Shown: positions 35,079 through 46,469 of the stretch, piece after piece
Numbering within the stretch: position 1 is the stretch's first letter
Layout: each line of letters opens with the position of its first letter
From: Euphorbia lathyris
Lineage: Eukaryota; Streptophyta; Magnoliopsida; Malpighiales; Euphorbiaceae
DNA length: 64,000 nucleotides
Direction of reading: 5' to 3'
Assembly (NCBI RefSeq): GCF_963576675.1
Contig: NC_088917.1
Location: 10,630,001 to 10,694,000 of the forward strand
Notes under the pieces: generated by a model
Seen by the model: the letters and a program-made list of their open reading frames with translations, nothing else
Database searches by the model: none
Told to the model about the DNA's origin: nothing
Made by a program: the position numbers and the translations under genes

Positions 35079-36866
35079 CTATTCATTTTTAGGTACCCAA
35101 TCCTTTTTGGGTCCTTTCATGTTAGTGTAAACAGGTGCAAAATCATATTTTAACTTGTGACGACACACATTTGTGGTATGACCATTTTTTCCACAAAAGC
35201 CACACATGGTTACCTTTTGAGGGTGATATTGAGTGTGGTCAGCATTGTTATGCTGAGCATGCCAGCATATTTTAGTTGTGTGACCTTTCTTACCACAGAG
35301 GTCGCATTTGACAGTTTTATTATGCCAGCACACAGCTTTTGTGTGTCCTCTCTTCCCACAACAGCTACACTGGGTAAACTGTTTATGCTGACCAGTACCA
35401 GAGTACTCAGCATGGGATTTATTCTTAGTTGACCTGTTTATTTGGTTTTGTAGGATTGTCACATCCTTTCTAAGTTTCCTAGACTCAGTTTGAACCTCCA
35501 CGACAGACTTATGTAAGATTTGCATATTTGTATGTAAGTCTGAGTTGTCCTGGAGGAGATATCGGAGATCACTTAGTTTGACCTCCTCAATCTCGTCACA
35601 GCGCCTGCTGAGTGCCTTACTTCTTTTGTTACACTTTTTAATTAGTGTATATAAGTCACTCAGAGCATTTATCATTTCATTTCTAAGCAGGAATAGGGAT
35701 GTTACCTCATTGTTGTTTTCTTCCTGCTCAGAATCTTCAGATAGGTTGATTTGCTCAGACTGAGATCGGTCAGCTCCATCGTCTGCCATGAAACATATGT
35801 TGGCTGTTTCGTTTTGCTCAGCTTCGGTTGATGTTGACTCATCGCTGTCACTCCAAGTGGCCATCATTGCCTTTTTGCTTCCATTCTTGTCTTTCTTCAG
35901 ACTGGGACAGCTTGACTTAATATGCCCAGTTTGATGGCATTCATAACATGTAACAGGCTTGGAGCTGTCCTTTTTGTATCTGGTGTCACTAGACTCAGCT
36001 TTGTATCTGTCTCCTCTCTTGTATGGCCGCTTACCATTTCTTTCATTTCTTCTGAATAGCTTTTTCATTTTTCTAGTAAACATGGCCATTTCCTCATCAT
36101 CAGTTGATTCTCCTTCAGTGGAGTCAGCTTTCATCACTAGTGATTTTTGTTTCTTATCCTCAGATTTTTCTTTAGCTTCAAAGCTTTTCATTGAAATTTC
36201 ATGAGTCAGCAAGGATCCGATTAGCTCATCATATTTATATGTGGTCAGGTCCTGAGCTTCTTCTACGGCTGTTTTCTTTGCTTGCCAGCTTTTGGGAAGA
36301 CTTCGTAAGATCTTCTTCACTTGCTCTTCTTCAGTGAAGATCTTGCCGAGTCTTTTAAGCTCATTTATTATGTTAGTGAACCTGGCATTCATTGCTGAGA
36401 TGTCCTCATTGTCGGTCATTTCAAACAGCTCATACAGTCGCATGTGTTGGTTTACTTTTGACTCCTTGACCTTGTTGGTGCCTTCATAAGTTATTTCAAG
36501 CTTTTTCCAGATCTCCTGTGCTGACTCACAACCTGAAATCTTATTGTATTCTGCAGCATCTAAAGCACAGTGAAGCATATTTATAGCCGAAGCATTATTT
36601 TGTAATTTTCTGAGGTCTTCCTCTGTCCACTCAGTTTCACTCTTGATAACTTTCTCGTTATCAACAGTTTTATAAGGTATATGTGGACCTTGAACTATTG
36701 CAAGCCATGCACTCATATTTGTAGCTTGAATAAAGTTCTTCATCCTATTCTTCCAGAATGTATAATTAGATCCAAAGAATAGGGGAGGTCGAGTGATTGA
36801 TAACCCCTCAGGGAGTATCTGTGTTGTTTGATTTCCTGGAAGGAAACGAGTGCTATTTTCAGCCAT
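35079..36866 (-). CDS. gag: Element B gag polyprotein, 595 aa
   Basis: An intact frame from ATG 36866 to TAG 35079-35081, strongly similar to element A gag. It carries four CCHC knuckles with all ligands: CYECHQTGHIKSSC (near residue 310), then CSCCGKRGHTKAVC, CDLCGKKGHTTKIC and [14 protein letters not shown] in a C-terminal cluster. The Lys-rich linkers and a coiled-coil-like stretch are retained. With an intact gag, functional-looking LTRs and PBS but a broken pol, B would depend on enzymes from relatives such as A. Confidence 0.92.
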   Translation of the reverse strand: MAENSTRFLPGNQTTQILPEGLSITRPPLFFGSNYTFWKNRMKNFIQATNMSAWLAIVQGPHIPYKTVDNEKVIKSETEWTEEDLRKLQNNASAINMLHCALDAAEYNKISGCESAQEIWKKLEITYEGTNKVKESKVNQHMRLYELFEMTDNEDISAMNARFTNIINELKRLGKIFTEEEQVKKILRSLPKSWQAKKTAVEEAQDLTTYKYDELIGSLLTHEISMKSFEAKEKSEDKKQKSLVMKADSTEGESTDDEEMAMFTRKMKKLFRRNERNGKRPYKRGDRYKAESSDTRYKKDSSKPVTCYECHQTGHIKSSCPSLKKDKNGSKKAMMATWSDSDESTSTEAEQNETANICFMADDGADRSQSEQINLSEDSEQEENNNEVTSLFLLRNEMINALSDLYTLIKKCNKRSKALSRRCDEIEEVKLSDLRYLLQDNSDLHTNMQILHKSVVEVQTESRKLRKDVTILQNQINRSTKNKSHAEYSGTGQHKQFTQCSCCGKRGHTKAVCWHNKTVKCDLCGKKGHTTKICWHAQHNNADHTQYHPQKVTMCGFCGKNGHTTNVCRHKLKYDFAPVYTNMKGPKKDWVPKNE

Positions 36867-36913
36867 TTAGGGATCAGCTCAAGATTGTTAGATCTTTGAA
36901 TAGTGAGCTTTTG

Positions 36914-36925
36914 GCTCTGATACCA
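36914..36925 (-). other. Primer binding site of element B
   Basis: Minus strand TGGTATCAGAGC two bases inside the LTR at 36928, complementary to initiator tRNA-Met. Confidence 0.9.
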
Positions 36926-36927
36926 CT

Positions 36928-38392
36928 TGTTGGTCCCTAGTAATTAGTTCCAAGGGGGGGGGGGGGTTAGGAACTAATATAACTTTTTTGCGTTTTGATT
37001 ATGCTGACCTGAAGTTATTTTAGGAGTTAGTCAGCTCAGCTTTTGGTCAGCACGGCTGATTGTATAATAAGGCAGTTTTAGTACGATGCTGACTAAGACT
37101 GCTTTACTTGTGAGTTGGGAATTGACACTGTTGTGGTCAGCTTCCAGCTCAGCACTCAGATTTACTCAGTTTCAGTTTTAACAATTTATAAGCTGAGTAA
37201 ATATAACTAACAATACATGCACATACATATATATATATTGAGAGAGAGTTCAGAAGTTACTCAGCACGACTTATCCTGGTTCGGCCTCTCTGCCTACGTC
37301 CAGTCCCCAGTTCCTCCTGGGATTTTCAATCCAATACTGAGCTCTTTCAAGGTAGAGCACAAAACCCTTTACAAGGCAGTGAGTATGCAAGAGTACGTCC
37401 TCTATTCGTCTACTCAACTCCTACTAAGCACTACAACCCAGTACTTAGATTTTTCTACCACTGAATGCGTACAACCAAGCACTCAGTACATACCTCTCAA
37501 TATTACTATTGATTACACACTTGTTCTTTTTCAGGTAAAGAACACTTTAGATGATTACAGACAATCAATCTAGCATTTACACAAAGAATAGAAAAGTTGG
37601 TGTAAGATCTTTCTTGTTTTTGAGTGCTTTGAATATCTTTCTCTCTTGGATTTTTCTTTTTGTTGCTTCTGTAGTTGTATATTATCCAAGAACCACCATT
37701 GTCCTTTTATAGATGAATTTCTGGTGATTGAAATCATTTGAGGTGATTTAGCCGTTAAGTCCAAAACGACTCTTTCAGCAGACATCTTCTGGTCAGCTTC
37801 AGTCTGTTCCGCCATTTCCTTTCTCTGTTTGCTTCAGGCGTCAGATCTTTGTCTTCTTGCATCAGACTTGTCTTTTGTGTCAGTTGTCTTTTACCAATAA
37901 TCCATAGACCCATGATTCTTGGAATTAGACTTCTATATTTTCGAGGTTTCAATTATTGGTGCAGAGGATCGGCAAATTTTGTCTTCTTGTCAACGAATCC
38001 TTCATTCTTATTCTGACTGTAACTCAGCTTCGTTCGTTTCTGTCGAATGTACAAGTTTCATGCTGAGGTATTTCTTAGTCAGCTCCGTTCTGTATGTTTT
38101 CTCAAGAAGGAGTCTTCTGCTTTGGTCAGCTTTGTTCGGGTGATTTAGAAGGAAGCTTATGATGCATGTTCTACTCTACTCAGCTTCTTTGTTCTCCTAT
38201 GCTGAGTTCCATTTCACTCAGCTTTGGCTTTATGCTGACTTTTAACCTGTCTTACTTTATATATATATATATATTTGCACTCAATATTGAACAAACTCAT
38301 TAGTACAATTAAATCAAAGCATTTAAATTTAATTGCCTCTTAATCATGGATGATTTTGTCAAATCAAAATCTTGTGGAAAGGTGTTTCAACA
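36928..38392 (-). repeat. 5' LTR of element B
   Basis: 1465 bp. It matches 26928-28395 with about five substitutions (for example at the tttagcag/tttcagcag and ggcagatt/ggcaaatt sites). The G-run is longer (11 against 8) and the TA repeat shorter. A minus-strand TATA-like sequence lies at 37703-37712. Confidence 0.94.
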
Positions 38393-38702
38393 TTTCTTAC
38401 CTTTAACTCCTTATATATATTGCTTGCTTGAAATAACCAAAAACTGACCAAGTAAAGAGGTCAAGTTGAGTTGTGCGCATTGAACATCTGAGCTCAGGAA
38501 CAGACTCTAAGTGCTATCTCCTGACTCAAGCTAAGAAACTGACCTAGTCACCAGTTGACTAAGCCAGTATCTTGTTGTTTACTCAGCGCCGCTATTAAAA
38601 CATTTTTCCTTAGAAAAAGAAGTCTGCCCTAATTGCGAAAAAGTTTAAATAGTTCCTAACCCCCCCTTGGAACTATACTTGCAACCTTACAAGGGACCAA
38701 CA
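38393..38702 (+). repeat. 3' LTR of element A, second part
   Basis: The first five bases are the TSD copy of element B. From 38398 the sequence continues the element A LTR (matches 16787-17091) to gggaccaaca. The two LTR parts add up to 1335 bp, exactly the 5' LTR length. Confidence 0.93.
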
Positions 38703-40009
38703 TTGTCTTCTTGTAGACACAAGCCTCTTCTGAGTTTTGTTCGAAACCAAATTGTTTTATGGTTTCATCAAAACGCTTGTTCCAGCTCCTAGATGCTTGC
38801 TTGAGTCCATAAATGGACCTTTGAAGTTTGCAAACCTTGGTTGCATCCTTCAATGTGAAACCTTCAGGTTGCATCATGTATACATCCTCAAGTAGGTTTC
38901 CATTTAGGAAAGCTGTTTTCACATCCATTTGCCAAATCTCATAATCAAAATGAGCGGCAATTGCAAACAATATTCTGATGGATTTGAACATAGCTACGGG
39001 AGAGAAAGTCTTGTCATAGTCAATACCTTGTTTTTTACGATATCCTTTCGCTACTAACCTAGCTTTGTAGGCACTAACCTTTCCATCCATGTCAGTCTTC
39101 TTCTTGAAGATCCACCTGCACCCAATGGGTTTTATCCCTTCGAGTGGATCAACCAAAGTCCATATTTGGTTAGTATACATGGAGTCCATTTCAGAATTCA
39201 TGGCTTCAAGCCATGCTTTAGATTCTGGACTAGCAAGAGCTTCTTCGTAGGTTTCGGGTTCATCGTCTAACACGGGAACCAGTTCATCATCTCCCACTAG
39301 AAAACCATATCTAACTGGGAGTTCATGAATTCTTTGAGACCTACGAGTGGGATATGACACTTGTGTTTCATCTAGTGAAATGGGTTCGGGTTCAACTTCT
39401 TCCGCGTTTTCAACATGTGATTCCTCTTGAACTTCTTCAAGTTCAATCACGCTTCCATTCTGTGTTTCTTCCAGAAACTCTTTCTCTAGAAACACTGTGT
39501 GTTTGGATACTATTACTTTTTGGTCATCTGGATGATAAAAGTAATATCCCATAGTTTCCTTTGGGTATCCAATGAAGAAACACTTGTCAGATTTGGGATC
39601 TAATTTATCTGACACAATACGTTTGACGTATGCTGAACATCCCCATATTCTCATGAAAGAGAAGATGGGTTTTCTACCAACGAACAGTTCGAATGGTGTG
39701 GAACTGACGGATTTGGTTGGAACTCGGTTTAAGGTAAATAGGGCAGTTTCTAAGGCATAGCCCCAGAATGATTTTGGAAGAGCAGTGGTGCTCATCATGG
39801 ATCGCACCATATCTAGTAAGGTGCGATTTCTCCTTTCTGATACACCATTGTGTTGTGGTGTATAAGGAGATGTCCATTGTGAGCATATTCCACATTCATT
39901 TAGATAACTCATAAATTCTTCAAAAAGATATTCTCCACCTCGATCAGATCGAAGTATTTTGATAGTCTTTCCTGTTTGAATTTCTCAAAAGCTTCTGACT
40001 TGTGCTTCA
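38703..40009 (-). pseudogene. Copia C pol, middle part: integrase end and RT N-terminal half
   Basis: The integrase section after the second Asp (PQHNGVSERRNRTLLD holds the catalytic Glu) and the C-terminal integrase region (GRKPIFSFMRIWGCSAYV) are followed by RT: CRWIFKKKTDMDGK, ARLVAKGYRKKQGIDY and QMDVKTAFLNG, up to ACVYKK, where element A is inserted. Its continuation is at 15756. At about 39965-40025 the frame is broken twice relative to the upstream piece, around IDDH and KHKSEAF. Confidence 0.88.
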
Positions 40010-41563
40010 TCAAATAGATATAACCATATGATCATCTATGAAGCTAATGAAGTATCTGAATCCTCCTCTTGCTTGGACTGACATAGGACCACATACATCT
40101 GAATGTATTAATCCTAGAGTGTCTGATGCACGCTGACCTTTATTGCTAAAGGGTGTCTTTGTCATTTTTCCTTTTAAACATGACTTACACGTTCCCATTG
40201 ATGCACAATCAATTGAGTCTATAAGCCCATCTTGATGTAGCTTAAGCATGCGTCTCTGATTTATATGGCCTAAACGATAATGCCACAAGTAAGTTGAGTT
40301 ATCTAATCTAAGTCTTTTGGTGTCAATTGTGAAAGCAGAAACTTTATCATTCAAAACATAGATCCCATTTAATGATATTCCTGAAAAATAGAAAATACTA
40401 TTTCTATAAAATTCACAACCATTGTTCTTAATTGAAACATGAAAGCCATCTTCTACTAGACAGCTAATAGAAATAATGTTACGAGACATATCCGGAACAT
40501 ACAAACAGTTCCTTAACACTACTACAAGTCCTGATGGTAGATGTAGATCATAGTTTCCAATTGCGAGAGCGGAAACTCTTGCTCCATTTCCTACTCGCAA
40601 GTTTATGTCTCCTTTCTTTAACTCTCTAGTTTGTGTTAGCTCCTGCATATTCATACAAATATGAGATCCACATCCGGTATCTAATACCCAAGATTCAGAC
40701 TGTGAAATTGAGTTAATTTCAATATAGAACATACCAGAAGTTGAAGCACCATAATTTCCCTTCTTGAGAGAAGCTAGGTACTCCTTACAATTTCTCCTCC
40801 AATGCCCATCTTTACCACAGAAGTGGCATTCCCCTTTGGGCTTCTTGACTTGCTTTCCTTTGGCTTGGGCCGGCTTGCCTCCCTTGTTCTTCTTGGGATA
40901 TTTTGGATTGGAAAAATTCCCTTTCCTCTTCTTTGATCCCTCAATCACAAGAGCGGGTACCACTTTATCTTTCTTCACATTTGTCTCAACTGTCTTGAGC
41001 ATATTGGCGAGCTCTTCAAGAGAGGTCTTTAAGTCATTCATTTGGTAGTTCATGGTGAACTGTGAATAACTTTCTGGGAGGGATGTAAGAAGTAAGTCGA
41101 CACTTAGCTCATGATCCATCGCGAAGCCAATACTAGAAAGTTTGGTGATATAGCCAATCATCTTGACACAATGTGTCATAACAGATGTGCCCTCTTGCAT
41201 CTTGCAGCGAAACAACAGTTTTGATATCTCAAAACGTTCACAGCGAGTCTGTTTCTCGAACAGCTCTTTTAAGTGCATGACAATAGAATAGGCATCCATT
41301 TCCTCATGTTGCCTTTGCAGATCTGATGTCATCGATGCAAGTATGATGCACCCATCGTGTTCATCATTGGATTTATGCTTCTGATAGGCATCAATCTCTT
41401 CAATGGGTGCATCATCAGTCGGAAGAGCGGGTATCGATGTATCGAGTACATACCCTATCTTTTCGAACTTCAAAACAATTTTGAGGTTACGAAACCAGTC
41501 GGCAAAGTTTGAACCATTCAACTTGTTATCGGTAAGGATATTTCTTAGATCGGTTTTCGACAT
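40010..41563 (-). pseudogene. Copia C gag-protease-preintegrase, 517 codons open
   Basis: The gag start (MSKTDLRNILTDNKLNGSNF) and gag core are followed by one CCHC knuckle near residue 242 (CHFCGKDGHWRRNC). Then come a protease DTG motif near 293 (WVLDTGCGSHICM), the GAG-pre-integrase module near 424 (LWHYRLGHINQRR) and the integrase first Asp near 490 (LIHSDVCGP). The frame stops at FIDDH from an indel. This is a different copia lineage from A and B, as it uses a single gag-pol frame and no third ORF is seen. Confidence 0.88.
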
Positions 41564-42834
41564 GATTGTTTTTAGAGTACGAAATTAATAACCTGAGAGT
41601 GAGAAAAAGGTGACGGATGTTATTCATTTGTTTAATTCACTTACAATTTAAATACGTTGGACTTTTATGTTTTTAAATTGCTCCCACTATTTTACCAAAT
41701 TAATAACCCTCTATATTAATTCGAAGGATATTCACAATTCCTTTAGTGAGCTAGAATCCTAACTCCTGAAATTTCACCTTGAGTTTACTCAACAAGCTAG
41801 TTTCATTCATTAGGTAGATTCATGTAATCAATCACATCAAAACATGTGATTTCTAGGTTGTTGGGTTACTAACCACATTAGTAACCGATATGTGTCGTTT
41901 ATCAATCCCAACCATATTGCCCATTAGGTTAGAACAACATGAGTTTACTCATCCAATTATTCTATCCTAATTTAAGCATTACCCCATATTCGTGAAAAAT
42001 AATTTTTTCGATAATTCAGGTGTTACCATAAGACCCCGAGCTTGAGTTTACTCAACAACCCAAAGGCCCCCAGTACTGCCGGCTGAATTATAATATTAGG
42101 GAGGGGCAACCGATTTTAATAACTTGCTTATTTACTTAACTTTTGATTAGTGAAGGATTTATTTAAGTCTCATAATCTAACCTAGTCTTGATTTGCTTTA
42201 GCATACATCAGACATTCATACATTCAACATTGACAATTATGGACATATCTCTAAGTTTATTCCGTTGAGCCAGAAACGGACCCTAGGGAAAGACTAACTA
42301 TTACATATTTCTCTTTGGGTCATCCGTCTTCTCATTGGCGCCTTGAATTACAACAATATTCAATTTCAAAGACAACTTCAATTTACTTGAAGGGATTTGG
42401 ATGAGAAGAGAAATACAATAGAGAGTAAGAGAAGGCAGGACACACAGGTCCTATTTAAATACCAAAAGACTAAATAACTATTAAAGAGGGTCTAATATAT
42501 CCATAATGCCAAACATGCATAGACTCAATTAAATTAAATTTAATTGGTTAATTACACAAACTATTTATGTAATATTTAAGTTAATCAAATTAACAACTAA
42601 AATTTATTTTCATCTAATTTTAATTATGCATATCCTAATTAATTCGAATAATTCATTTAATACTTTGAATTACTTATATCAAATATTTAGGTAAAACAAA
42701 TTTTTAAATAAATTGATTTTGATAATCAAAACAAAACTTTTAATATTCTGAAACGTATACATATATATATATATATATATATTCAAAACCCGGGCCTGTT
42801 TTAAAACGATTTTAAAATGGTATCCGTTTGGGTC

Positions 42835-42973
42835 GGGCCGATTTTAATCGGCCCACCCCGTTGCGACAGCTGCTGCCTTAACGGCAGCAGCGTCTCTGCT
42901 GTCGGTTGCTGCGCAAAGCAGCAACCGCCTTGCGACAGCCGCTCGGGGTTGTCGCCTCGCGGCAGCGACCCCG
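42835..42973. repeat. Cluster of four GC-rich hairpins in the element C leader
   Basis: Consecutive stem-loops: 42835-42854 (gggccgat / atcggccc); 42869-42891 (gctgctgcc, loop ttaac, ggcagcagc); 42903-42927 (cggttgctgc, loop gcaaa, gcagcaaccg); 42944-42973 (imperfect, cggggtt... / ...gaccccg). The word ttgcgacagc recurs at 42861 and 42930. The island stands out sharply from the AT-rich flanks. Confidence 0.75.
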
Positions 42974-43333
42974 AATAGTTGTTCGTATTTATTTATTTTT
43001 TTAATAAATACATATTAATATATATATATAACTGTTTTAAAACAATTTCAAAACAATTTTCAGAATATCAGAAATCGGTTTTATCTTTTAGATTTAATAA
43101 AACAAAACGTTTTAATTATCTAACTATAAAACTTTTAGGTTTTATTTAAAATGATTATCAACCGAAATAATCAGGAACTATGCATAATCAGTTTTAATTA
43201 ACAAGGAATCAAAACTTATTTATCGTTAGGTTAATTGAACTAATCGATTAATTAATTTAACCTAACAATAAATCTATTCAATCTGATTGAAAAACTCTTT
43301 TATTTACATATATGAAATAACAGATTAATATAA

Positions 43334-43345
43334 GCTCTGATACCA
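43334..43345 (-). other. Primer binding site of element C
   Basis: Minus-strand TGGTATCAGAGC one base inside the LTR that begins at 43347; initiator tRNA-Met type. Confidence 0.88.
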
Positions 43346-43346
43346 A

Positions 43347-45157
43347 TGTAGGAAAATAGACAAGCCTAGGCATAGCGTAGTAATAAAATTTTATCTATTT
43401 TATCTATTTCCTTTTTCCAAGATCTGTTAATTGTTATTTCATATAAAGAGGGATAGATAGTAATACCTTTATTGATGAACTATCTACCGTTGCAAACTAA
43501 GTGTCCACAACTTGCTATTATCAACTCGTGAACCACGAACGTTTGATTCAACACAAAACCAAAAGATAATCAGTGATCAACCTTCAATGAATAGCAACCG
43601 CAATGATTGCCTCTAACAGAAATCGATACGAGATCAAAGAGGGAGTAAGAAATAAAGTAAATTAGCCGAGACGAAAGACGGAACGATTCCTCCTCTCCTA
43701 TTTTGTGTGTGTCGAAATTTAGGGGTTAGGGGAGTCTATTTATAGACTTTTCTTAGCCCTAATCTAAATTGTGTTAGGTAATTAAATAATTGGAATCTTA
43801 TTCGGAATAGGATTCCTAATTAGATAATTAAATAAACACTTTACTATTATCTAAATAATAACTAATTATATCTAGATAATTATTATTAATCAAATTAATA
43901 ATTAATTAATGTTAGGGATAATTAAATAGAGTTTTAATCACATAAAACTTCTAATTAATATTATCAGATAACCTTTTAATTTAATTGATAACCATAATCA
44001 AATTATAATTATTAATCAAATTAATTATCCCTAAATTAATGTAAATTTCGGCCCATATGTGTATGTCCCATTAATTACATTTTCGTCCTCCGATTCCAAG
44101 TCCCATATGCGACCCATTAGGTTCTTTATTGCCACTAGCCGTATATATCATTTGAAATTATTCATCACGATTAATTCCAACATATATATAACGGAATACC
44201 GTCGAGAGCTGTTACCAGCAGAACCTATGATATTCCCCCAGAGCAATTAAGAAGTCAGGTTGATAACTGACATTAACCTTTCTGTATTAGGTACAGTATA
44301 ATACGATCCTTCATCAACTATATCCTTTCGGTCAATTCCTTATAACCATGGAACGTGTCAAGGTTACATATAATGAAGAGTCCGGTTTTACTTATATAGG
44401 TTGCATTCACTCTGAAAGATAAGTTAAGTGAAATGTTTATTTCTACTCTTAACTGTATCACCTTGCAAGGATTTCAGTCAATTCACCACAAGCGGCCCTT
44501 TGGATATATCTCCCATTTATCGGAAGTGACGAATGCTCAATCTGACATTAACCATTCTGTAATTACTTCGCGTGATACCCAACCCTGCTCTCACACACCC
44601 TAGGCTCTCACCTATTGGATCGTGCTCGCACAGAATCAAAGTATCAGACTCCGCAATCCAGAATTACTAATTAATGAATGTTTGAGTCTGAGGATTAGTT
44701 ATACCTACTAATACCGATGAGATGAACAGTTGACACATTAGATAAATCATTCCATTCTGTTATCTCAAGTCGGGTCCCAATCCTAATGAACTCCTTCATC
44801 AGATCCATGTAACTGTCTAGATATCAGAATATCTAAAGCTTGTGAGATCAGCTTTCTGTCTCGACAGAAAACACTGTTACATGCAAGTCTCAACAGCAAT
44901 ATGCCAATCTCTATAACATATTACTTGCCTTGGGGTTTACTTTAAGTCTATCAGTCTATTATAAAGTATAGTCTCACTTCATGCTTGTATGAACACTTTA
45001 TAACTACTTGAATAGACTTAGTATTACTTCATTTGCGAAAGATTTTTGCCTCTACATATTAATGTTATATATCTGATTAAACAAATGACCAAATAAACAA
45101 TTTATTCATTAATATTAATATCCAAAACAATTATATTTAGGACACTAAATTCCAACA
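43347..45157 (-). repeat. 5' LTR of copia element C
   Basis: 1811 bp, with the same ends as 12902-14721. The TATA-like site recurs at 43734-43745 on the minus strand. It is followed by AGTTC, the intact copy of the target-site duplication, and then by the LINE ORF1 continuation. Confidence 0.92.
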
Positions 45158-46466
45158 AGTTCGATTCTAAACGGAACAAGGAGAAAGTCTTGAGAGACGA
45201 CCCATGGCACTTTGAGAGACAGGTGGTTATCTTCCGTGATGCAGTTGGAAATGAGCAACTTTCTGAGATTACGCTAGATGTTTGCGAGTTCTGGGTCCGT
45301 ATCTTCAATCTTCCCCTCAACAGGAGGGATAAGGATTCTATAACAACTGTGGCATCCAGGCTTGGGGAGATCATGGAGTTAGACGAAGACGATATCGACT
45401 CTTGGTCCAGTTACGTCCGGGTCCGGGTGAAGATTAACATCTCCCAACCGCTGATCCGTGGAGTTAAGATCCGTAATGAACGAGGAAATATAGTCTGGGT
45501 ATCCTTCAAGTATGAACGACTTGCTAATTTCTGTTACTGGTGCGGCTATACTTGCTAATTTCTGTTACTGGTGCGGCTATTTAGGTCATATTGTGGATGA
45601 TTGCTCTAAGGTTCCAGAAGAAATGGAGGAGAGAGACTGGTCATATAGTCAACAACTTAGAGCCACCCCAATGAAGCTCAGGTCAGTTAGGGCTGACTCT
45701 TCCTCCTCAAAACCAGTGACTGATATCCTCGATGAAAAAGTCGGATCAAGAAGACAACTGTTCCCTATCTCCTCTGAAGCTGATAAAGGCGCTGGAAAAA
45801 TTTCTATTGAAGCTAGTAGTCACGGGCAAAAATCGGACCAAACATCTACTTAGGCCATCATTGGAAAAATGAATGTCAACAGCAGCTTGCGGAACCGAGG
45901 TGAGCTGATTAATCTGAACTCCAATATGGATGAGGTGGAGTCTGGAGAGGTGGGGAGGGGTGCATTAATTGCGCATTCAGAAGCACACATGGACCTTGGT
46001 GCTCAAGGTAATGTTTTTAAAATAGAAAATATTCCTACAGCCAATAAAAAGGATTCACCCCATGCAACTCTCCCTATTTGCGATGGAAATTGAAAAAACT
46101 AATTCAAGTGGGACCAATGAGTTAGTGGAGTTCCATGAAAATACTCAAGTGGTGGAATCTTGTCATTTTGTGGAAGAAATGCACCCAGCTATATATTCAA
46201 GTGCAATTAAAAATGAGCTCATTCCCAGAGGCAGAATAAAAAATCGAGCTAGAGGGATTCATAGCATGAATATCGGTAACAAGGGTACTGCTGATCCAAA
46301 GGGGGAAATTGATAAGAAGCTGAAAAGGAAGAACGAAGAGACCTGGGACTCGACTCTCTTAGATAATGGAGAAGCTGCACAAGCTAAACGAATTTGCACT
46401 AACGAAGGCGGGGCTGTTCTCGATAGATTGGCGGAGGCTGACCTTCAGCCCCGCCTTGAACCATGA
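45158..46466 (+). pseudogene. LINE ORF1, 3' fragment (DUF4283 end and zinc knuckle)
   Basis: Continues the fragment at 12660-12901. DUF4283 core (RDDPWHFERQVVIFRD, VCEFWVRIFNLPL, SSYVRVRVKINI) and the start of a zf-CCHC_4 knuckle (FCYWCGY). A direct 31-bp tandem duplication (45519-45549 and 45550-45580) shifts the frame inside the knuckle; the second copy restores FCYWCGYLGHIVDDC in another frame. The rest, to 46466, is hydrophilic with several frame changes. ORF1 proteins of plant L1 elements bind their RNA; this one is inactive. Confidence 0.85.
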
Positions 46467-46469
46467 GGA

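Larger units (their letters stand above)
26928..38392 (-). mobile_element. Sirevirus-type Ty1/copia element B, youngest insertion
   Basis: 11,465 bp, plus-strand ends tgttggtccc and gtttcaaca, inserted in the 3' LTR of element A with TSD TTTCT (26923-26927 and 38393-38397). On the minus strand the order is LTR 38392-36928, PBS, gag, pol, third ORF, PPT, LTR 28395-26928. The LTRs differ by only about five substitutions plus differences in a G-run and a TA repeat. Its LTR ends resemble those of A, so the two are the same or sister families. Confidence 0.96.
15757..38702 (+). mobile_element. Sirevirus-type Ty1/copia element A
   Basis: Begins tgttgaaacacc, ends gggaccaaca, and is flanked by the 5-bp TSD TTGTC (15752-15756 and 38703-38707). 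Order on the plus strand: 5' LTR, PBS, gag, pol, third ORF, PPT, 3' LTR. The 3' LTR is split by element B (26928-38392). Without B and its TSD copy, A is about 11.5 kb. The large third ORF after pol, the gag sequence and the PBS point to the Sirevirus (SIRE/Maximus) lineage. Confidence 0.95.
41564..43346 (-). other. Leader (5' UTR) of copia element C
   Basis: About 1.8 kb of non-coding DNA between the 5' LTR and gag. It is mostly AT-rich, with TA microsatellites near 42761-42782 and 43017-43031. It also contains a 140-bp GC-rich hairpin cluster, listed separately. The PBS occupies 43334-43345. Confidence 0.75.
12902..45157 (-). mobile_element. Ty1/copia element C, nested inside LINE ORF1
   Basis: LTRs lie at 12902-14721 and 43347-45157, a PBS beside the right LTR, and minus-strand gag-pol pieces at 38703-41563 and 14736-15756. 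The TSD is AGTGC (12897-12901) and AGTTC (45158-45162). It is interrupted at 15756/38703 by element A. Without A and the shared TSD copy, C would be about 9.3 kb. Frameshifts and a nonsense codon show that it is old and inactive. Confidence 0.92.

Noticed and set aside
15757..38702. The inner complex considered as one giant novel element of 23 kb
   Set aside because: TSDs and LTR pairing show two ordinary 11.5-kb Sireviruses in opposite orientation, one inside the other.
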